From positions 63,832,136-63,896,135 of the forward strand of contig CM055095.1 of NCBI GenBank assembly GCA_029204225.1: a stretch of 64,000 nt of DNA, given 5' to 3'. The translations under genes and the position numbers were made by a program. The DNA is from Diphasiastrum complanatum (Eukaryota; Streptophyta; Lycopodiopsida; Lycopodiales; Lycopodiaceae). This document shows, piece by piece, positions 56,063 through 64,000 of this stretch (its first letter is position 1; each line of letters begins with the position of its first letter). Below the pieces are notes generated by a model. It made no database searches, had not been told where the DNA came from, and worked only from the letters and a program-made list of their open reading frames with translations.

Positions 56063-56819
56063 TTAGATGAAGACTTCTTAGTTATTGGACTGCAATATGT
56101 TTGAGCTTGTTCCAATCAGACTTAAAGTTGCTGCTCTCTTTCACTATAGGTATTTTCAAGAATGTACTACCTTCCTATGTGAAACAATTGCAACTGTATT
56201 TGAGATGGATCTCAAATATTCCACAAGACAAGATTATCTAGATCAGACACACAAAGTGAATTGTGACACTTTGGCAAGTTTGAATCCTACTTTTGGCACA
56301 TGTGAAATGCTTCAAAAGAAACACTATTGACACTTAGAAGGCTCAAAGGGTGTCCAATTACTTCAAACTTAGTCTTGATCTTCAATTTCTTGTGTAGGAT
56401 GTTCAAAACAATGGATTCATAACAAAACAAGGTTGAATCAAATCAAAATGCCGTCACTCAGATTGTGGACCTATCCCTATCCTCTTTAAGAGCTTATAAC
56501 TCCTAATAGACACATCAATTTGATCTGGTTTCAATTTCTATAGAAAGTACAAATCATAAGCTTTCCATCAAGCTATAACACCACTATCTTTGGATCTAGA
56601 AGCAAGGAGATAGAAGGGACTGAAAATCTCTAATTTTCACATGTGCAAAATTTCAAAATTCCGTACTACCACTATTTAGGTCTGAGAATTCAGTTCCAAT
56701 CCGATTTGATCCAAATACACTTCAGAGAAAGGTGAGAAAAAGTGCAAAACTGTTTTTTTGCTTGAATTAGCTCTCAATTTCTTGTACAATCAGAGATGTT
56801 AGCATGCAAAGCTCAATTT

Positions 56820-57625
56820 GGCTCTGATACCATAAAAATTTTTCCAAAATTCACATGTGTGGGGAATTTCCACAAGTATGATGGATCTAATTAAGCTTTA
56901 TGATTAGCATAGTAACCTGATTCTAGATTGATTAGCAAGATCTAGTACAGAAGTTATGGCTTAACCACAATCTAGCATGCTAAACATCAGAATATGATAG
57001 CAATGAATCAATAATGAGCAAAAGTACAAGATATCAATGTATTAGCATTAGCCTCAACACTACTTAGAGAGAGAAAGATAGAGAGATAACAAGCAAAAAA
57101 TGTGTGGATCCAAATTGGCATGAGATAGCTACAAAGCTTTGGTTCTTCATCACAAAATATGAGGAGAGCTACACATATTTATGGATTTTGGGGTAGCTTG
57201 AGGTAGAACCACATCCATCTATCATTTAATGACATCTAAAGTGAAAACTAGAGTCTATGTGACATTTGTCACTTCTCATGCATGAAACTCTACCAACTTT
57301 TTCCAAGTGTGCTAGTTTTAACTAGAAATGTACAAATCATTATGCATGTGTCCATTACACTTTGTGCATGCCTTGCATGTCACTATGGATCACTTACAAT
57401 TAATGCATGTGAATTGCCACGAGTTTCTACAAGCATGATTTTGCTAATTCTATGTCTACAAACTATATGCAAGTTGTACTCATCATTCTAGATATGACAT
57501 ATCCATGTAGCTCGAGTTCTATCTAGGCCAATCTTGGCATTTTGCTTCTATGGACAACATACTTGCATGGTACAGTATTTGTAGCAAGCTTAAAGTCAAG
57601 ATGATTATTTTTCCATTTCATCAAA
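56820..57625 (-). mobile_element. Primer site and 5' LTR of Copia element C1
   Basis: On the minus strand the LTR starts TGATGAAATGG at 57625 and ends GGAAAAATTTTTA at 56833. TGGTATCAGAGCC follows at 56832-56820. 56063-56819 is the untranslated leader. The LTR is matched by an inverted copy at 57879-58670. Confidence 0.85.
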
Positions 57626-57878
57626 GAAGTCAGAAGACAAAAAATACAGAATACGAGTCTTCCTGTGTGCGAGACAATTTCTGCATAGAATCTGTAGATC
57701 CACAAGTCCGCTAGTAAGCGAGACTCAAATTCATGAGAGAACTATATTTCTCTCATGCCAAGGCACTGCGTGGATTTGTCATGCAATGCTTGAAGAATCA
57801 GAAAAAAATAATAGATGATTTTGTAGCTGTTGTGCACACTATTATTCTAGATGATTGTATGATCTTGGATGTAAATTA

Positions 57879-58670
57879 TGTTGAAATGGAAAAATAATCC
57901 ATCTTGACTTTAGGCTTGCTACAAACATTGTACCATGCAAGTATGTTGTTCATAAATGCAAATGCCAAGTTTGGCCTAGATAGAACTCGAGATATATGGA
58001 TTTGACATATCTAGTTTGATGATTACAACTTGCATATAGATTGTAGACTTAGAATTAGCAAAAATATGCTAGTAGAAACTCTTGGCAATTCACATGCATT
58101 AATTGTAAGTGATCCATAGTGACATGCAACACATGCACAAAGTGAAATGGACACATGCATGATGATTTGTACATTTCTAGTTAGAACTAGGACACTTGGA
58201 AAAAGTAGGTAGAGATTCATGCATGAGATGTGACAAATGTCACATAGACTCTAGTTTTCACTTTAGATGTCATCAAAAGGTGAATGGATGTGGTTCTACC
58301 TCAAGCTACCTCAAACTCCATAAATATGTGTAGCTCTCCTCATAATTTTTGATAAAGAACCAAAGCTTTGTAGCTATTTCTTGCCTTTTTGGATCCACAC
58401 CATTTTTGCTTGATATCTCTCTATCTTTCTCTCTCTAACTCGTGTTGAGGCTAATGCTAATACACGAATTTCTTGTACTTTTACTCATTTATGATTCATT
58501 GTTGTCATACTCTGATGCTTAGCATGCTAGATTGTGGTTAAGCCATAACTTCTGTACTAGATCTTGCTATTCAATCTAGAATCAGGTTATTGTGCTAATC
58601 ATAAAGCTTAATTGGATATATCATACTTATGGATCTTCCCCACACGTGTGAATTTTGGAAATTTTTGTCA
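57879..58670 (+). mobile_element. Isolated LTR of family C, inverted to C1's LTR
   Basis: Starts TGTTGAAATGG and matches 56833-57625 on the opposite strand over its length. It contains CACACGTGTG at 58641-58650 and a TATA-like CATAAATATG near 58319. No primer site or gag follows and no polypurine tract precedes it. I could not find a target duplication (AATTA before, TTCGT after), so it may be a solo LTR whose borders have decayed. Confidence 0.75.
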
Positions 58671-60898
58671 TTCGTCTACTACTTTGTGTGTCTAATTCGC
58701 TTGTTCATTCTATTTCGCACTTTGGTTTGATCTTGTTGAATGCTGCATTAATTTGTGAACATAGATCAACAGTGTTTGACTACTCTCTGAAGGATTGTAG
58801 GAGTGATACAACCGGCAGTGACCAGCGATCACATCTGAATTCCTGACGAACTGATTTCGTTCATGAATCCTTTCGCTTCGTGCTTCACTTCGCTTCGCTT
58901 TGTGATCACTTGGCTATAAGGGTAAATCATCACAGAGCTCACCTAGGTTTCGTTTCATTTAGTCTCGTTTCGTCTCATCTAGTCTCGTCTTGTAACAGAG
59001 TGATTGATATTGTCACGGATTATTTTTCTTCGTTTCATTTCATTTCACGATCTGTGTGCTTCCAACATGAATCAATGTCAATGCTCGTTTAAGTTTCACT
59101 TTGCTTTGCTTCACTTCGTTTCGTTTCGTTGATGTCATGATATCATATCAAATATCTGTACCCCTTGGTACTTGGCTGATCTTCTTGGTTGTTTGTGGAG
59201 CACAACTGATTTCGTGTCGTGTCGTGTCATGTTGTGTCATGTCACCTTTTGTCAAAGGTTCAGAATTGAAAGCTCGCAAATCTTTGGCATTAGAAACAAA
59301 ATGTTTCTTCATAGAAGTAATGACTTGGCTTGTTAGCTATATATAGGTGGACAATATAGTTGTAAGCTTAAACTGACAAGTTTTTATGTTTTAATTTCTC
59401 TATGAGAGAAAAGTTCTATGAAAGTGGTGAAGGAAAATTTAAATAAAAGTAAATGCATTATTGAACTTTAGATTGAGTCAACAATATGTTATCCTGATCT
59501 ATAAGAAAGATTATATATTCCTTCTTCTTTCATATGAAGTAAAAAAAAAAAATCTTCTAGAGATGTGTAATCATCATTAGGAAAGTCATATTCTCTACAA
59601 TGGCTAAAAGCCTAAAGTCCTTTATGATGATGTAAGTCAGAAAAAAATTCAAAAGTGAAGTCGTTTGGTAGTTGAACTTGTACTATCCAACATATTGATG
59701 ACAACATTCTAGTATCTACATATTGGAGTCATTGTCGACCTAGATAAGCTTTTGATTTTGTTGTTCATGCATTGTATGTTGTTTGAATTGAAGAAGACTA
59801 TGTCATCCACTCAAATACATCATATGGTATATTTGGTTGTAGAAAAACCCAAGACTATTTCAAAATTAGCATTATTATCTAAGATAATAGTCTCTAGTGT
59901 GTCGTGCATGTCAACTCAAGTTTTAAAAAATGCTAGAAATCAGTCAATGGCTAAGTTTACATACCTAAACATAAGTGTCTTTGAACATAAGATAACATAT
60001 TTTAAAAACACAAATAACAGATATTTGGGCCCACATGTCTTGCTACATTATATTTTTCAATGTATGACAAAGTTAGATGTGACATGCTAGAACTTTTCAT
60101 TTGATACCTACCATCACATCATTACTTGATTGTATATTGAGACTTGTGATATTGCAATGGAAGTAGGTATCAAAGCAATGCAGCCTAATAAAAATTCATG
60201 TGCTCATAAGGAAACTATTTCTTAGAAATGAATGTCACTTGAGATTCCAAAATCACAAGTATTTGATGATGCTCATTTAAAAAATATAGCTTGTGATGAG
60301 AAATTGTAAGTAGTCTCAAAATAAACTTGGCAAAGATATGTTTTGTACATTTTTTTAACAGTTAAGCTTTTGATGTATTCCACTAAGAATGGTGTAGTAA
60401 ATGAATCTACAACACTTGGTAGTATTATTTACATGTATTTGACAAAACATGCAAAAAAGTCTCAATCTATTTCCAATAAAAAATAGCTTGTCAAGTTTTT
60501 GTGGATATGTGCACAGGCATAATTCCATTGTAAAATTGACATAGTGGGCACCATTGCTTCATCTTTTTGGTGAAACATCATTTTCACGATCTTCAAGCAT
60601 GGTGAAGAGAGTATTTTGTTAAATTAAGATGCGCTTATAGAGTTTTCATGCAATATAGCACTAAAAGACAGGGACCTGGGCGACCCTTCAAGATTTGACA
60701 AACTTTATATACCTCTAGTGAGAGTGTTTTGTATAACAAAATGATGGATTTAGAAGGGACATTATACCTTCATCTAGGTAAATATGGTGTCAAAAAATAG
60801 CACAATGTATGTCTTGAATGGGATAAATGTGTCATTGAAAGACAACAAATTGTATATTACAACCAAGGTATGTCAAAATATTGAAAAATCTATCTAAT
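58671..60898. other. No gene seen; TTCG-rich stretch
   Basis: 58860-59130 is rich in TTCGCTTCG and TCGTTTCG words, a low-complexity repeat. The rest is AT-rich with short frames. I found no retroelement domain. Confidence 0.35.
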
Positions 60899-61483
60899 GT
60901 TGTGAGTATGGGTCCTAAAAATGCCAAAGATGAATTCAGCTCTTTTGGCTTAGTAAAGACCCATCTTAGAATAAAATATTCAAGGTAGGTAGAAGTAGAA
61001 ACTTGAGCTACCATAGGAATTGCCATTTGTACTTTACATGCCACATTTAATGCATGAAAAGACTATGTGGCACAATTAGACATAGTGAGGTGGCTTGGAT
61101 AAGTCTAGATAGCTTGAGAGGTGGATTCACAACTCCAATTCAACTTCAAGTAGGAGAAGAGTCCATGGATCTATATATATGTCATGTACTCTCATTGAGA
61201 AGATGATGAAATTTGTGTGTAATGCAAATGTGAAGACAAGCTCTTTGTGCCCTCTCTCTCTCCACAACTTTTGTACTTTCTATTGTCTCTCTCTAGCCAA
61301 GTAGAGACATTTATGATGCTTTGTCTTATGTTTTGTTGACAGATCTTGCTTGTAACACAATAATATTGCTTGTATGATCAGCTTTCCTATTGACAACCAA
61401 TGCTAGTCTGATCTTTATGGTGTTATTGTGCTTAGGAGATCAAAAATACATGTGTAGGGCGTCCCACACATGTGAATTCATCA
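60899..61483 (+). mobile_element. 5' LTR of Copia element C2
   Basis: Ends GAATTCATCA at 61483, directly before TGGTATCAAAGCC (61484). A TATA box CTATATATAT lies at 61171-61180. The left border is a guess (TGTTGTGAG near 60899). Its sequence differs from the C1 LTR although the gag proteins are alike. Confidence 0.6.
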
Positions 61484-61496
61484 TGGTATCAAAGCC
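61484..61496 (+). promoter_or_regulatory. Copia primer-binding site of C2
   Basis: TGGTATCAAAGCC abuts the LTR end. A leader of about 740 bases follows, with a CACACGTGTG palindrome at 62018-62027. Confidence 0.8.
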
Positions 61497-62233
61497 TACC
61501 TAAGTTTTACAAGCAAATCTAATCAAAAAGTTTGCAGATCTGATCAGATTTCAAGCTAGGAATTGTCTAGATTCTACCTTCTAGCTAGTTTGCAGTTTTC
61601 TTGTGATTCTAAGCTACAAACCACATTGAATGGGCCAGATCAGATCCTGTACAGAATTTCAGGTACTGGCACGTGTGAAATCCACCCATTTTCAGATTGG
61701 TGGTTCTCTCTCACCTCAAATCCAAATTTCAAGCAAATTAGCCCACTAGAAAGCTAGAAATGTGTAGAATCTGATGCAATTTGAATCATGATAGTTTAAT
61801 AAGCCAATCAAAAGTTATAAGCTTTTGAAGAGTCGTAGGTAGGGCACCTAGACCTGTGGCAAATCGTGTGTACATGTCATCCAGAATGATCACAAAAATC
61901 ATCCAGAAGCTACACAATCTCATCTATATGTGATTTAGACAAAACTTATAGGTTCTAGGCAAATTGTTTCATACAAATAGATTGTATTTGAGTCAATTTG
62001 ACATTTTTGGAATATTTCACACGTGTGAAATTCAAAGAACCATAACTTTTGCCATACTTCATCTTTTTTGATGATTTAAATATTGTTTTAGAGAGATTGT
62101 CAAGCTAGTGAGATCTATCTCACAGTTTTTTGCTAAGTCTTACATAGGATTTGTTTCTGTACCCTTGATTGGTTCCTATAGTGAGAAAAAAAGTAATTCT
62201 TTCATCCATCTTTTTTTATTTCCATCATTCTTT

Positions 62234-63427
62234 ATGACTTCAATGGGTGTCTTTCTATTAGAAGCAAGTGAAAGATTGTCAACCTCCAATTACTCAATTT
62301 GGAAGGTTAGAATGGAATCTGTCTTAATACTACAAGATGTGATGGATATTGTACTTGGCATTGAAGAAGAACCACAAACTCCTCAAGAAATTTCAAAGTA
62401 CAAAAAAAGAGCCAGGATGGCTTTGCATTATATTAAGATGAATGTCTCAAATGACATCTTAAGAGAAATTGGTGCTTGTACTAATGCCAAAGATGCTTGG
62501 GATACTCTCAAGTCTATCTATGAGGCAAAAAATACTTCTAGACTTCTAACACTAAGAAACCAAATTTTTCAAAGTGTACAGAGAAGTGATGAATGTGCTA
62601 CAGCTTATGTAAAGAGAGTTAAAGACCTCCATAGAGAATTGTCATGCATAGGAGACTCCATCAACCAAAATAAACTTGTTCAAGTCATACTTAATGGGTT
62701 AAAGGAGGAATATGACAACCTTGTTCAGAGTTATGCCATTAAGGAGGAGCTACCAAGTCTGGAAGCACTCCAAAGTGTGCTCATTTCTAAAGAATCAAGA
62801 CAAGAGTATGAACTCTTGAAAATGGAGAGACTGTCTCTCAACATTGATGGTAAAGCTCTCTTTACCAAAGACAAGCACAAGACAAGAAGTAAGAATCAAC
62901 ACCAATTCTCTTCAAGCAAGAACAATCTTATTTCCAAGGAGAAAGGAGATGAGGATGAGTCCTCTCAAGCTTCCACATCCAAGAAAAAGACGAAAAACAT
63001 CAAGTGTTTCTTTTGTGGCAAGAAGGGGCATTATGCCACCAATAGCTTCAAGAAGAAGAGTAAATTCAAGCAAGCCAACATTTCTAATGAAGAGAAGGAA
63101 GATGCTCATGCAAGTGATGAAGAGGGATCTCTTATGGTCTCCAGTTTTTCTTCATCACCTTTCAAGAAGGATGGTTCATGGTATATTGACAGTGGAGCTT
63201 CCTCACATATGTGTAGCTCCAAGTATTCTTTTTCATCCATGTCACCTTATGAAGGAGCCAAGAAGTCCATCTACACAGCAAATGATCATGAGTGTGCTAT
63301 TGAAGGCATAGGGACCATTCCCTTAAAGCTTTCTTCATCAAAAGTTCTTTCTCTCTCTAATGTACTTTTTGTTCCCAAGCTAAAAAAAATCTTATTAGTG
63401 TTGGGCAATTGTTTGATAGTGGACTAG
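62234..63427 (+). pseudogene. Copia gag and protease (element C2)
   Basis: The likely start is ATG 62234 (MTSMGVFLLEASERL), matching the gag start of A and C1; the upstream ATG at 62108 is in leader sequence. Gag is open to the zinc knuckle CFFCGKKGHYATNS, where the last Cys is Ser. The protease has WYIDSGASSHMC. At 63380 a run of eight As is one base short of the expected phase, which ends the frame at 63427. Confidence 0.9.
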
Positions 63428-64000
63428 ATGTGAATTTCAATGTTGATACATGTACAATCAAGAAGCATGATGAAATCCTTGCATTTGGGTCTAGATATGG
63501 TGGAATCTACAAGCTTGATCCCAAAGAGTATGCTAACTCTTGTGATAGTGCTTTTGCTACTCATATGTCTACGGAGGAACTATGGCATAGAAGGTTGGGA
63601 CATCCTAACTATATTTCTATGGTGCCCATGGTCAAGAAAGCCAAAGCTATTGGCTTGCCTAATCTTATCTCCAAGAATTTCAAGCCATGTGAGGCTTGTG
63701 CCATATCTAAGTCCCATAAGAAGCCTTTTTCAAAGTCATCTATCAAGACTACACATCCATTGGAGCTCATACACTCAGATGTGCACTTCTCATCTTCAAT
63801 TTGCAAGGGGTGGTGCTACTTGCTTTGTAACTTTCATTGATGATTTTACTAGATTTACTTGGGTATATCTTCTAGCTTCAAAATCTATGGTGTTTGACTA
63901 TTTTGTAAAGTTCAAAGCTCTAGTTGAAAAGCAATTTTCTTACAAAATCAAGATTCTAGAAGTGATGGAGGTGGTGAGTACACTTCCAATAAATTTCATG
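63409..64000 (+). pseudogene. Copia integrase start (element C2), runs off the window
   Basis: Continues element C2 in a new frame: FDSGLDVNFNVDTC, the HHCC region LWHRRLGHPNYIS with CEACAISKSHKK, and the first catalytic Asp in HSDVHFSSS. One G too many near 63810 shifts reading to GATCFVTFIDDFTRFTW, and one A too few near 63958 shifts it again before the second Asp block. The remainder lies outside the window. Confidence 0.88.

Noticed and set aside
57874-58675. Target duplication for the isolated family C LTR
   Set aside because: AATTA before 57879 and TTCGT after 58670 do not match, and no shifted border gave a convincing pair.

Overview
This window looks like nuclear DNA of a land plant with a large, repeat-rich genome. 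It is AT-rich and full of old, nested LTR retrotransposons of the Ty1/Copia and Ty3/Gypsy types. I see one convincing intact host gene, an intronless-looking RING-finger protein on the minus strand (13660-15075). I cannot name the species. Family letters (A, B, C, G and so on) are local labels, and all sequence comparisons were made by eye.

Layout. 1-9990: Gypsy-type LTR material. It includes two primer-binding sites of the TGGCRCCGTTGCC type (1501, 5599), a perfect Copia solo LTR (681-1381, 5-bp target duplication), a 69-bp tandem repeat, and a 1.2-kb minisatellite inside what looks like a non-coding Gypsy-like element. 9991-11780: truncated Copia element B1. 11830-12761: broken minus-strand frame with Cys/His zinc-knuckle-like motifs. 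12790-18360: the host island, with the RING gene, its leader and a CpG-rich candidate 5' region. 19779-26850: remnants of Copia and Gypsy elements plus two degenerate coding stretches I do not recognise.

28055-50745 appears to be one nested pair of Copia elements (A inserted into the gag of B) broken apart by an inversion of about 14.7 kb. The left part holds B's 3' half and A's 5' LTR to reverse transcriptase. The right part holds B's 5' LTR and gag start, then A's RNase H and 3' LTR, in opposite orientation. B's 5-bp target duplication is present at both ends, reverse-complemented at the right one. Inside the inverted segment lie a third Copia family (G), a Copia RT/RNase H fragment between 0.48-kb inverted arms, a (CT)86 microsatellite and a B LTR followed by five tandem primer-binding-site copies.

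50774-64000: an unrecognised 250-codon pseudogene, a chimeric RT/gag remnant, Copia element C1 (minus) with its LTR facing an inverted second copy, and Copia element C2 (plus), which runs off the window. The retroelement proteins would act together in a virus-like-particle life cycle (Gag, protease, integrase, RT-RNase H), but every copy is disabled by frameshifts, stops, lost catalytic residues or deletions. A recurring regulatory theme is the palindrome CACACGTGTG, found 11 times exactly and only in LTRs and leaders.
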